Source: Caldisericota bacterium (lineage in GTDB: Bacteria; Caldisericota; Caldisericia; B22-G15). From it: DNA of 18,254 bases. A program made the translations under genes and the position numbers. Below the pieces are notes generated by a model that saw nothing but the letters and a program-made list of their open reading frames with translations, was not told the origin of the DNA and searched no databases. How positions within the stretch are numbered: the first letter of the stretch is position 1; the number at the start of each line of letters is the position of its first letter. Where the stretch lies: positions 1-18,254 of the forward strand of contig QMOO01000007.1 of assembly GCA_003648245.1 (NCBI GenBank), in the 5' to 3' direction. Below, in pieces: positions 11,291 through 17,958 of this stretch.

Positions 11291-11303
11291 TTAATATTGA
11301 AAG

Positions 11304-11312
11304 TGATATAAT
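11304..11312 (+). promoter_or_regulatory. Extended -10 promoter for the lipoprotein gene
   Basis: TGATATAAT on the plus strand, with hexamer TATAAT at 11307-11312, a perfect extended -10. A 7-nt spacer puts the start near 11320, giving a 29-nt leader that holds a GAGGTGA ribosome site. Its expected -35 position (about 11284-11289) falls on the -10 of the opposing rapZ promoter. Confidence 0.65.
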
Positions 11313-11348
11313 AATGTGAGATTCTAATTAGATAGTGAGGTGATAAAA

Positions 11349-11747
11349 ATGAAAAGATTTACGATTCTTATTACAATTTTTATAATAGTTTCTGTTTTAA
11401 TACTAAGTAGCTGTTCTGCAAAATCTCCTGAAGGAACCCTTAAAAGATACTTCAAAGCCATTATGAGAGAGGATTATGAGACAGCATACTCCCTTCTTGC
11501 TGGAGATATGCTAAAGGAAAAGGGATCGCTGGAGGATTTTAAAAAGAGCTTTGAAAATATGAAGGAGCATAATAGGGAGATTGTGGGAGTAAGGATTGAA
11601 GATGTGGTTCTTTCCAACGACAAGAAGAGAGCAAGAGTGCACTTTGTCTTAACAATAAGGGAGAATGGGAAGGAGTCAGATTACAGGGGAGCCTATATTC
11701 TAATTCTTCATGATGATGGCTGGAAAATAGAGGGTTCAATCTTTTGA
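11349..11747 (+). CDS. Small predicted lipoprotein, NTF2-like/DUF4878-type fold
   Basis: A 132-residue protein with a lipoprotein signal: MKRF, a hydrophobic stretch (about 5-19), and the lipobox LSSC with the lipidated Cys at 22. The mature part (PEGTLKRYFKAIMREDYETAYSLL, then an IRENGKESDYRGAYILILHDDGWKIE C-terminus) resembles NTF2-like extracytoplasmic proteins of the DUF4878 type, which usually have no known function. I placed the start at ATG 11349 because GAGGTGA (11336-11342) stands 6 nt upstream; an in-frame GTG at 11340 is possible but has no ribosome site. It is divergent from rapZ and shares its regulatory region. The family assignment rests on pattern only. Confidence 0.85.
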   Translation: MKRFTILITIFIIVSVLILSSCSAKSPEGTLKRYFKAIMREDYETAYSLLAGDMLKEKGSLEDFKKSFENMKEHNREIVGVRIEDVVLSNDKKRARVHFVLTIRENGKESDYRGAYILILHDDGWKIEGSIF

Positions 11748-11763
11748 AATTTTTATGTAAAAA

Positions 11764-12119
11764 ATGAGAGAATTTCACTATCCTGTATGGCTGATGCAGC
11801 CGATACCCTATTTTGGAGAAAAACTTGAAGGAGACTGGGTATATTTTTCTATTGCCTCAGTATAAATTAGTCTCCATTGACAGAATACTTGATAATTTTA
11901 GAGCGACTTCAAGCGAAGGCATTGTATTTAAAGAACTTAACTCAGATTACAGACTCGGTAAAGAATGTCCATTAGTTACAGAATTCTGGAGAAAATTAAA
12001 ATTCAGGAGGTAAAAAGAGATATCTTCTCTCTCAAAGGAATTTCTATGAAGTAGTGTATAAACCAAGAAGAGACACACTGAAAGATAGGTGGTCTAAACT
12101 TGTTGAAGAAGAAAAATAA
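11764..12119 (+). pseudogene. Decayed remnant of a probable ATP-dependent DNA ligase
   Basis: Three fragments in three frames together look like the start and end of one protein. Fragment 1 (11764-11865) reads MREFHYPVWLMQPIPYFG and then EGDWVYF, like the pre-catalytic N-terminus of ATP-dependent DNA ligases. Fragment 2 (open through 12013) carries SEGIVFKELNSDYRLGK and FWRKLKFRR, matching ligase motif V (EGxVxK) and the downstream W-K-K motif. Fragment 3 (12003-12119) ends FYEVVYKP and WSKLVEEEK. The roughly 170 residues that should separate fragments 1 and 2, including the adenylated lysine motif KxDG, are missing, so the product cannot be an active ligase. It starts 16 nt after the lipoprotein gene, and no ribosome site is visible. 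The ligase identity is moderately supported; the broken state is clearer. Confidence 0.55.
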
Positions 12120-12120
12120 A
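12105..12120 (-). terminator. U-rich end after SRP RNA
   Basis: On the minus strand the closing helix of the SRP RNA (GCACACCC, 12122-12129) is followed by C and then TTTATTTTTCTTCTTC. A strong GC stem directly before a T-rich tract is consistent with intrinsic termination. The stem is the long SRP helix itself, not a short dedicated hairpin. The tract overlaps the last codons of the ligase remnant on the other strand. Confidence 0.4.
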
Positions 12121-12390
12121 GGGGTGTGCACCTCCCTACGATACACTCCCCCTCAGGTCTTTCCTAAGAAGAAAATCGGGAAAGAGTCACCAGGGAACAC
12201 TTAGAGAATTACTTACCGTTGCTTCCTTCCGGACCTGGCGGGGTTCGTAACCTCTAAGTTTCCTGGCTTCCTTCCGTCATCTTTCCCTCTTAAGAACCTT
12301 CTGAGAAAGAGTGCACCTTCAGGAGGAATTCAGCCCCACTGAGCGGGTTGTGGGTTACAGGGCACCGCTAACTCCCCGCTTAGCACACCC
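12121..12390 (-). ncRNA. ffs: Signal recognition particle RNA, large bacterial type with Alu domain
   Basis: About 270 nt, read on the minus strand. The diagnostic helix-8 motif GCCAGGTCCGGAAGGAAGC, which binds Ffh, lies at about 12221-12239. The 5' part carries the Alu-domain sequence GGTGCCCTGTAACCC, including the UGUAA loop, as in Bacillus and Clostridium scRNA. The ends pair perfectly: 5' GGGTGTGC (12383-12390) with 3' GCACACCC (12122-12129). The RNA scaffolds Ffh for co-translational targeting of membrane and secreted proteins. It has its own TGATATAAT promoter 7 nt before the 5' end. An 11-nt copy of the GGAA-loop motif (CGGAAGGAAGC) recurs at 12266-12276 on the 5' strand of helix 5, which is unusual. 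Exact ends are inferred from pairing. Confidence 0.95.
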
Positions 12391-12397
12391 TGATTTG

Positions 12398-12406
12398 ATT
12401 ATATCA
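12398..12406 (-). promoter_or_regulatory. Extended -10 promoter for SRP RNA
   Basis: TGATATAAT on the minus strand (hexamer TATAAT at 12398-12403). Exactly 7 nt (CAAATCA) separate it from the predicted RNA 5' G at 12390. No -35 match is visible 17-18 nt upstream. Because the RNA end is fixed independently by helix pairing, this site calibrates the -10 to start distance for the other promoters here. Confidence 0.75.
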
Positions 12407-12419
12407 AAAATCCAGTTTA

Positions 12420-14741
12420 TTATTTTAAATACACAATGGTTACACCACCGTTCTCTGGATCAGTGGTGTATCTTTGAACATGAGGGTTTGTTTTGAGGAA
12501 ATCATGTATTGCTTTTCTCAATATTCCTGTTCCTACACCGTGATGTATGTAAACAAATGGAAAACCTGCAAGAGATGCTGAATCAAGGTACTTATCGAGT
12601 TTTACCAGCGCCTCATCCACTGTTTTTCCGTGAAGGTCTATCTTCATGGGAAGAGTTTCAGGTGTTGGAAGTTCCACCTTACCCTCTTCATCGGGTATCT
12701 CTTCCACTTCTGTAATCTTTCGGGTTATATCTTCAAAGGGGAGAATGACTCTCATTGTTCCAATTTGTATCTGAACTTTTTTCTCTTCTTCGTCTTTATT
12801 TAAAACAATCCCCTGCTTTCCAAATTTCTCTATCCACACCAGGTCTCCAATTTCAATTTCATCCCAGTCTATCACAATCTTTTTCTCCTGGGAGACTATC
12901 TCTTCCGCTATCTTCTCTTCCTCCTTTTCAAGTTCTTTCTTCTCCTCAAGGACTACCTTTCTCTCTTTAGGTATATTCTTTAAGAGTTCTTCCATTCTCT
13001 TTCTTGTATCTTCAATGATTTTTAAGGCCTCTTTCTTTGCGTTTAATAGGAATTCTTTCCTCTTCTCTTTTATTTCATTCAGAAGTTTTTCAAGCTCCTC
13101 TTTTCTCTCCTCTATCTCCCTTTTTGTTGCCTCTATGGATAATTTATCCTTTTCTATAATTGTTTGATCTCTCTTCATTTTGTTTATTATAACTTCCTTT
13201 GCAAGATGCTCCTCACCAAGTATTTCTCTTGCTTTTTCTATAACCTCTTTTTCGATTCCAAGATGGGTGGCAATTGTTAATGCGTGGCTTTCTCCAGGAA
13301 TTCCAATGTGGAGTTTATATGTTGGTTTAAGGGTTTCAGGGTCAAATCCAACACTGCAGTTTTCAACCTCTTCCACTTTATATGCGAACTCTTTAAGTCT
13401 TGGATAATGGGTGGCAATGGCCACAATAGATTTCTTTTTAAGAAGGTATTCAGTTATAGCCTGAGCAATAGCTGCTCCTTCCTCAGGATCTGTCCCTGCT
13501 CCGAGCTCGTCCAGTAGGACAAGAGATTTATCATCGCATCTTTCAAGTATCCTCACTATGTGTTTCATGTGGGATGAAAATGTGGATAAACTCTGCTCAA
13601 TGCTCTGTTCTTCACCAATATCAGCAAGTATTTCATTAAAAATTCCAGTTTCAAAGTGTTTTGCAGGAACATGAAAACCGCTCTGTGCAAGAGCTACAAA
13701 TAAACCTATAGTTTTTAATGTTACAGTTTTTCCTCCAGTATTGGGACCGGTGATTATAAGCACTCTGAAGTTTTCACCTATTTCAAGGGATATTGGAACA
13801 ACCTTTTCTTTCTCAAGAAGGGGATGTCTTCCCTCTTCTATTCTTACCTTCTTCTTTTCTACAAATACAGGGGAAACACAATCCCATTCGTTGGATACTC
13901 TTCCCTTGAGGAATGTAAAATCAAGAAATCCCACAATGCTTACAGCAGTTTCTATATCATTTATTCTATCTGACACACGATTGGATAATGCCGTTAAAAC
14001 CCTTTTTACTTCCTGTTCCTCCTTACCTTTGAGTTCTATCAATTCGTTGTTTTTCTGAACTATAAATTGTGGTTCAACAAAGAGGGTTTTGCCTGAACCA
14101 GAGGTATCCTGTACAATGGATGGGAAGTAAGAAATGAAATCTCTTTTTATGGGAATTACATACCTCCCGTTCCTTACAGTTATTACATGGTCTGAGATCA
14201 TATTTTTGTATGTGGATAAAGCAAACAAAGATTCTAACTTTTCAATAATTTTTTGTCTTAAGTTTCTTATACGCTTCCTTATGGATTTTAATTCACTGGA
14301 TGCATCATCTTTAACATTTCCTTCCTCATCTATACATCTTTCGATTTCTTTTCTAAGATCAGTGAATTTTTTTAATTTCGAGGCGGATCTATAAAGATAT
14401 GGATATCTTAGCTTATTCTCTTCAAATTCTCTCCTTATCTCCTCAAAAAGGGAAAGGTTTTCTTTTACTTTACTCAGCTCTTCTCCAGAGAGGACACTCC
14501 TGACTTTTACCTTTTTAATTATGTCCTCCATGTCCTGATAGGAGGAAAAGCTCAACCCACCTTCATTGTTAATAAAATCTTTAGCTTCGTCTGTTTCCTT
14601 TATGCTGTCTTTAATTAGCTCAAAATCTGAAGAAGGTGAGAAAGTTGAGAGTATTTCCCTGCACATGGGGGTATGACATTTATTTTTGAGTATCTCAAGA
14701 ATCCTGTAGTATTCTATTACTTCAAGACTATGTTTATCCAT
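12420..14741 (-). CDS. mutS2: MutS2 ATPase with C-terminal Smr domain
   Basis: A 773-residue MutS2. It lacks the mismatch-recognition domain of MutS1 and shows a coiled lever/clamp region (about 1-300) and an ABC-type ATPase. Walker A is GPNTGGKT (332-339), Walker B is VLLDELGAGTDPEEG, and the H-loop is ATHYPRLKEF. A long Glu/Lys coiled coil follows (about 510-640), then a KOW-like segment (IEIGDLVWIEKFGKQG) and an Smr domain (697-773) with IDLHG and HGVGTGIL. MutS2 suppresses homologous recombination and, in Bacillus, acts on collided ribosomes; the Smr domain supplies nuclease-type activity. The ATG has no Shine-Dalgarno sequence; a perfect TGATATAAT ends 8 nt upstream, so the mRNA is probably leaderless. 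The SRP RNA gene follows 29 nt after the stop. Confidence 0.96.
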   Translation of the reverse strand: MDKHSLEVIEYYRILEILKNKCHTPMCREILSTFSPSSDFELIKDSIKETDEAKDFINNEGGLSFSSYQDMEDIIKKVKVRSVLSGEELSKVKENLSLFEEIRREFEENKLRYPYLYRSASKLKKFTDLRKEIERCIDEEGNVKDDASSELKSIRKRIRNLRQKIIEKLESLFALSTYKNMISDHVITVRNGRYVIPIKRDFISYFPSIVQDTSGSGKTLFVEPQFIVQKNNELIELKGKEEQEVKRVLTALSNRVSDRINDIETAVSIVGFLDFTFLKGRVSNEWDCVSPVFVEKKKVRIEEGRHPLLEKEKVVPISLEIGENFRVLIITGPNTGGKTVTLKTIGLFVALAQSGFHVPAKHFETGIFNEILADIGEEQSIEQSLSTFSSHMKHIVRILERCDDKSLVLLDELGAGTDPEEGAAIAQAITEYLLKKKSIVAIATHYPRLKEFAYKVEEVENCSVGFDPETLKPTYKLHIGIPGESHALTIATHLGIEKEVIEKAREILGEEHLAKEVIINKMKRDQTIIEKDKLSIEATKREIEERKEELEKLLNEIKEKRKEFLLNAKKEALKIIEDTRKRMEELLKNIPKERKVVLEEKKELEKEEEKIAEEIVSQEKKIVIDWDEIEIGDLVWIEKFGKQGIVLNKDEEEKKVQIQIGTMRVILPFEDITRKITEVEEIPDEEGKVELPTPETLPMKIDLHGKTVDEALVKLDKYLDSASLAGFPFVYIHHGVGTGILRKAIHDFLKTNPHVQRYTTDPENGGVTIVYLK

Positions 14742-14749
14742 TTGTTTAA

Positions 14750-14758
14750 ATTATATCA
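14750..14758 (-). promoter_or_regulatory. Extended -10 promoter for mutS2
   Basis: TGATATAAT on the minus strand, hexamer TATAAT at 14750-14755, lying in the 17-nt gap between the TPR gene stop and the mutS2 ATG. Eight nt separate it from the ATG, so the start would fall at or one base before the first codon. A weak CAGACA -35 could sit 19 nt upstream, inside the TPR gene. Confidence 0.65.
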
Positions 14759-15472
14759 TCAATTCCTTAAAAACTGTCTGTTTTTAGAGATAGCTTTCAC
14801 TATATATTTAAATTCAAATTCCCTTAATGTTTTGATTATCTCCTTTTCCTTCTCCTCACCACTTAGTTTATCAAGATTCTTTATGGTTTTAAGTAAAGCA
14901 TTACACTTTCTTCTGAGATTCACAATTTCTGTGCTTGTTTTAAATAGGGTCTGTTTTAGTATTCTCTTTAACATTTTACTGGATTCTTCCAATCTATTGA
15001 ACAACAGATAATAAATTGCAAGACGAAAGAACAGAGAGAGTCCTTTGTCTGGTAGTCCATATGTATTAACCAGTGCTTTCTCTAAGTAGCTAAATGCTTC
15101 TTTGAGTTCTCCCATTTCTTCATAAACACTTGAAAGGTTTACATATCCCAGCGAAAAATTTGGGTCAATTTTTACGGACTTTTTGTATTCAATGATTGCC
15201 TTTTCTTTTTCTCCAATAGCTTTATAAACATTTCCAAGATTATTGTGAACAAGGGGATTTTCTGGATCAAGTTCCAGGGCAATTTTAAATTCTTTAATAG
15301 CCTCTTTAATGTTTTTGTCGTTGAAGTATATTACTCCAAGGGCTATATGGGGTTCAGGGAGCCCGGGATATTTTTTGGAGAAATTTTTGAAGTAAATTAT
15401 TGCCTCGTCCTTTTTTCCTTTTACATAGAGAGCTGTACCTTTGTTAAACTCCTCTGTTACAGTTTTATTCAT
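14759..15472 (-). CDS. Tetratricopeptide repeat protein
   Basis: A 237-residue protein with about four consecutive TPR units (roughly residues 6-39, 40-73, 74-107, 108-141) and a weaker fifth (about 147-180). Typical repeat signatures include IKEFKIALELDPENPLVHNNLGNVYKA and IIEYKKSVKIDPN. There is no signal peptide or membrane segment, so it is probably a cytoplasmic scaffold. The C-terminal 60 residues are Lys/Glu-rich and unassigned. The start overlaps the pxpA stop by 8 nt, and its ribosome site (GAGGGA) is about 14 nt upstream inside pxpA. It is therefore the last gene of the pxp operon, but nothing in it points to a specific partner. Confidence 0.85.
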   Translation of the reverse strand: MNKTVTEEFNKGTALYVKGKKDEAIIYFKNFSKKYPGLPEPHIALGVIYFNDKNIKEAIKEFKIALELDPENPLVHNNLGNVYKAIGEKEKAIIEYKKSVKIDPNFSLGYVNLSSVYEEMGELKEAFSYLEKALVNTYGLPDKGLSLFFRLAIYYLLFNRLEESSKMLKRILKQTLFKTSTEIVNLRRKCNALLKTIKNLDKLSGEEKEKEIIKTLREFEFKYIVKAISKNRQFLRN

Positions 15473-16223
15473 TTTTTGTAGTAAGTCCCTCTCTTTCTAA
15501 CACTTCCCTTACTGTTTTTGCAATGTTTAAAGCGTTTGGTGTATCACTATGAACGCATACTGTATCAAAATTTAACTTTATCCTTTTTCCATTTATTGAT
15601 TCCATCTCCCCATACCTTATTAAACTTGTAATTCTATCCCTTATAATCTCTGTATCATGTACAACTGCGTTTGGTTCCCTTCTTGGAACTAAAAGACCAT
15701 TATCTAAAATATTCCTGTCGGCAAAAACCTCTTCAAAAACATCAAGTCCCATATCCTTCCACACCTCTACAGCTTTACTCCCGCTTAAACCGTAAATTTT
15801 TACATTTTTATCAAAAAGAAGAACAGCTTTACCTATTGCTTTTGCTATCAGCGGTTTTTTTATTGCATCATTGTATAAAGCACCATGCGGCTTTATGTGG
15901 TGCAAATGAAGGCTGTAAATCTTTAAAAAAGCACTCAGTGCTCCAATTTGATAGAGTACAAAATTTTCTACTTCCTCTTCGCTCATTTCAATACTTCTTC
16001 TTCCAAAACCCTGAAGATCAGGGTATGAAGGATGAGCCCCAACTTTCACCCTGTTTTCTTTGGCTAAAAGCACAGTTTTTCTCATAACCATTGGATCACC
16101 TGCATGTAAACCACATGCTATATTGATGGAGGTGACATACTTCATCAATTCTTCATCAAAACCCAGCTTATACCTTCCAAAACTTTCTCCCACATCGGAG
16201 TTTATGCCAATAAACTTACTCAA
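15465..16223 (-). CDS. pxpA: 5-oxoprolinase subunit A (LamB/YcsF family)
   Basis: PxpA, the ring-opening subunit of the prokaryotic 5-oxoprolinase, which with PxpB and PxpC converts 5-oxoproline and ATP to glutamate. Family signatures are intact: INSDVGESFG near the N-terminus, SINIACGLHAGDP, VGAHPSYPDLQGFGRR, HHIKPHGALYND, EVFADRNI, LVPRREPNAVVHD, and TVCVHSDTPNA. I chose the TTG at 16223 because GGAGG (16233-16237) stands 9 nt upstream and the family begins just before this motif; the frame stays open to a GTG at 16241, which has no ribosome site. From the TTG the product is 252 residues, close to the E. coli length of 244. It overlaps pxpC by 8 nt. Confidence 0.93.
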   Translation of the reverse strand: MSKFIGINSDVGESFGRYKLGFDEELMKYVTSINIACGLHAGDPMVMRKTVLLAKENRVKVGAHPSYPDLQGFGRRSIEMSEEEVENFVLYQIGALSAFLKIYSLHLHHIKPHGALYNDAIKKPLIAKAIGKAVLLFDKNVKIYGLSGSKAVEVWKDMGLDVFEEVFADRNILDNGLLVPRREPNAVVHDTEIIRDRITSLIRYGEMESINGKRIKLNFDTVCVHSDTPNALNIAKTVREVLEREGLTTKNE

Positions 16224-17202
16224 CTCTTTCCACCTCCACACGGTATCTTTGCCCGTTTATTATCATTATAAACCTCCTTCCCTCTCTTTTAAATTTGATA
16301 CCTCTTAGCCATTTCTCTCTTTCTCTTAGAGCCTGAATGGCTTCTTTTATTGTTGTCTCCTTAAATTTTGCAGATTCTCCTGGTCTTCTCTGAGCTATTT
16401 TATAAAGATCGCAAGTTACAATAACTCCTATTCTGGCGTAACCACCAGTGGTTTGATGCTCTTTCATAAGTACTATCGGTTCTCCACTTGGAGTTACCTG
16501 AATTGTACCCTCAACTATTCCCTGGGATTCTATATTTGCTCCTTTTTCAGAATGTTCTATTCTTCCTCCCTTTAATCTAATTCCCATTCTATTCGATTCA
16601 TGACTTATTTTCCAATCTGTAGAAAAAAATAAGTTATAGGATTTTTCGGTGAAGTTTTCTCTGTCTGGTCCTGTAATTACCCTGATTGTTCCGTCAAAGC
16701 AGGGTAAGAAATTTTTTTCTATTTCTCTACCTATAACACTCTTATCGGCCATATCCTGTATTTCAATTTCTGTTCCATCTTCAATTTTAAGACCCAGCCC
16801 CCCTCTTTCATCAAAGGATTTACTCCCAAGATTATCTTTTATGTTTAAACCGCCCTGAATAGCTATATATCCTCTTAAGCCACTTTTCATCTCTCCAAAG
16901 AAAAGGATGCTTCCCTTTTTTATGTAGAGGGCCTTCCACATGGGAAAGTTTTTTCCGTCTATTTTTACCTCAACCTCGCCTCCTCCCACTGCTACTATAG
17001 CCTCTTTCTTAAATTCAATTACAGGTCCCATCAATGTGAACTCAATTGCAGACTCAAAATCTCTATTTCCAACAAGTTTATTTACTATTCTTAAAGAGAT
17101 ATCATCCATTGCACCTGAGTTTGTTATTCCAAACCTTTTATACCCAAATCTACCTTTATCCTGAATGGAAGTGTTTAAGCCTGAGGAGATAAATTTAATC
17201 AC
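16216..17202 (-). CDS. pxpC: 5-oxoprolinase subunit C (KipA/biotin-dependent carboxylase-like)
   Basis: A 328-residue PxpC. It shows the family opening SSGLNTSIQDKGRFGYKRFG and SGAMDD, then GYIAIQGGL, the DWKISHESNRMGIRLKGG segment, and the C-terminal EGTIQVTPSGEPIVLMKEHQTTGGYARIG motif. PxpC partners PxpB and is thought to activate 5-oxoproline by phosphorylation before PxpA hydrolysis. The GTG start at 17202 has an AGGAGG ribosome site 6 nt away and overlaps the pxpB stop by 8 nt. The close relatives in urea amidolyase and KipA are often mis-annotated as allophanate hydrolase subunit 2; the neighbouring pxpA decides for oxoprolinase. Confidence 0.95.
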   Translation of the reverse strand: MIKFISSGLNTSIQDKGRFGYKRFGITNSGAMDDISLRIVNKLVGNRDFESAIEFTLMGPVIEFKKEAIVAVGGGEVEVKIDGKNFPMWKALYIKKGSILFFGEMKSGLRGYIAIQGGLNIKDNLGSKSFDERGGLGLKIEDGTEIEIQDMADKSVIGREIEKNFLPCFDGTIRVITGPDRENFTEKSYNLFFSTDWKISHESNRMGIRLKGGRIEHSEKGANIESQGIVEGTIQVTPSGEPIVLMKEHQTTGGYARIGVIVTCDLYKIAQRRPGESAKFKETTIKEAIQALREREKWLRGIKFKREGRRFIMIINGQRYRVEVERVE

Positions 17203-17902
17203 TACTTCCTCCTATAAACTCTATGTTTCCTCTGTATCTTGAAAGGAACTCATCTTCAGAAACTCTTTCAAATTTCACCTTATCCAGAATGTCAAACTCC
17301 ACAGGGGGTATCTTTTCTGGATTAAAGGGGGTGAAATATGTCATACCTATGATTCTCCAGCCACCTGGTGAGGAGACAGGATATATACCAGTGAAGCTTC
17401 CACCTATGCCTACACTTCCCTTTGGGACAGAGGTTCTCGGTGCCTTTAATCTTGGAGTCTCTATCCTTTTTGAAACTTCCCCAAGATATGCAAAACCGGG
17501 TATAAAGCCAAGCATGTACACCCTGTAGGTTTTTTCAGAGTGAATCTTAATTACCTCTTCCTCTGTGATACCATTAAACTCTGCCACAAATTTAAGGTCA
17601 GGTCCAAATCTTCCTCCATAAACTACAGGTATCTTAAAAGTTCTTGGGGGAGGTAACTTTACATGAGTATCTACCAGTAAAAGTTTTTCAATTCTTTTCT
17701 TCAAATCTTCAAATGACACGACCAGTGGGTCAAAGACAATGGTGAGAGAATGAATAGCAGGAATGAAATCTATAATACCTTTTATTTTCTCTCTTATAAG
17801 GAGTTCAACGGTTTTCTTTGCCCTTTTTATGGATTCAAGGTTTTTACCTTTAAACCTTACTATTAATGCGCTGTCCCCAAAAGGGATTATGTCTTCCTTC
17901 AT
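17195..17902 (-). CDS. pxpB: 5-oxoprolinase subunit B (KipI-like)
   Basis: A 235-residue PxpB. Diagnostic motifs are PFGDSALIVRF at the N-terminus, the LGFIPGFAYLG segment, the AP-RTSVPKGSVGIGG stretch, and TGIYPVSSPGGWRIIG. Its Bacillus relative KipI inhibits the sporulation kinase KinA, but with pxpC and pxpA alongside, oxoprolinase is the better assignment. It heads the pxpB-pxpC-pxpA-TPR operon. The ATG has a good AGGAGAG ribosome site (17906-17912), and a TACTAT -10 lies about 28 nt upstream. Order pxpB-C-A differs from arrangements where pxpA comes first. Confidence 0.95.
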   Translation of the reverse strand: MKEDIIPFGDSALIVRFKGKNLESIKRAKKTVELLIREKIKGIIDFIPAIHSLTIVFDPLVVSFEDLKKRIEKLLLVDTHVKLPPPRTFKIPVVYGGRFGPDLKFVAEFNGITEEEVIKIHSEKTYRVYMLGFIPGFAYLGEVSKRIETPRLKAPRTSVPKGSVGIGGSFTGIYPVSSPGGWRIIGMTYFTPFNPEKIPPVEFDILDKVKFERVSEDEFLSRYRGNIEFIGGSSD

Positions 17903-17929
17903 AATCTCTCCTAAAATAAATTTACTACA

Positions 17930-17935
17930 ATAGTA
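17930..17935 (-). promoter_or_regulatory. Candidate -10 for the pxpB operon
   Basis: TACTAT on the minus strand, five of six matches to TATAAT, without the upstream TG of the other promoters. A 7-nt spacer gives a start near 17922 and a 20-nt leader containing the AGGAGAG ribosome site. No clear -35 is visible. Confidence 0.45.
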
Positions 17936-17958
17936 TCTTATGTTAAAAATATCTTATG
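17934..17958 (+). repeat. Direct repeat TATCTTATG in divergent promoter region
   Basis: Two perfect copies of the 9-mer TATCTTATG, at 17934-17942 and 17950-17958, a 16-bp period. The first touches the pxpB -10; the second contains the start codon of the permease. It may be an operator for a regulator or coincidence in AT-rich DNA. Confidence 0.4.
17941..17949 (+). promoter_or_regulatory. Candidate extended -10 for the EamA permease gene
   Basis: TGTTAAAAA on the plus strand (TGn plus TAAAAA, four of six matches). It ends 6 nt before the ATG at 17956, which has no Shine-Dalgarno sequence. The layout matches the rapZ and mutS2 promoters, but the hexamer is weak. Confidence 0.35.

Noticed and set aside
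11297..11302. TTGAAA as a -35 for the lipoprotein promoter
   Set aside because: Only 4 nt separate it from the TATAAT hexamer; a working spacer needs about 17.
10763..11311. Plus-strand 182-codon open frame opposite rapZ
   Set aside because: Antisense shadow of the well-supported rapZ; low-complexity Ser/Phe-rich translation typical of reversed AT-rich coding sequence.
11340..11348. GTG start for the lipoprotein gene
   Set aside because: The GAGGTGA ribosome site overlaps this GTG and is correctly placed for the ATG at 11349.
12311..12496. Plus-strand 61-codon open frame
   Set aside because: It lies across the SRP RNA 5' half, its promoter and the end of mutS2 on the other strand; no ribosome site or recognisable protein.
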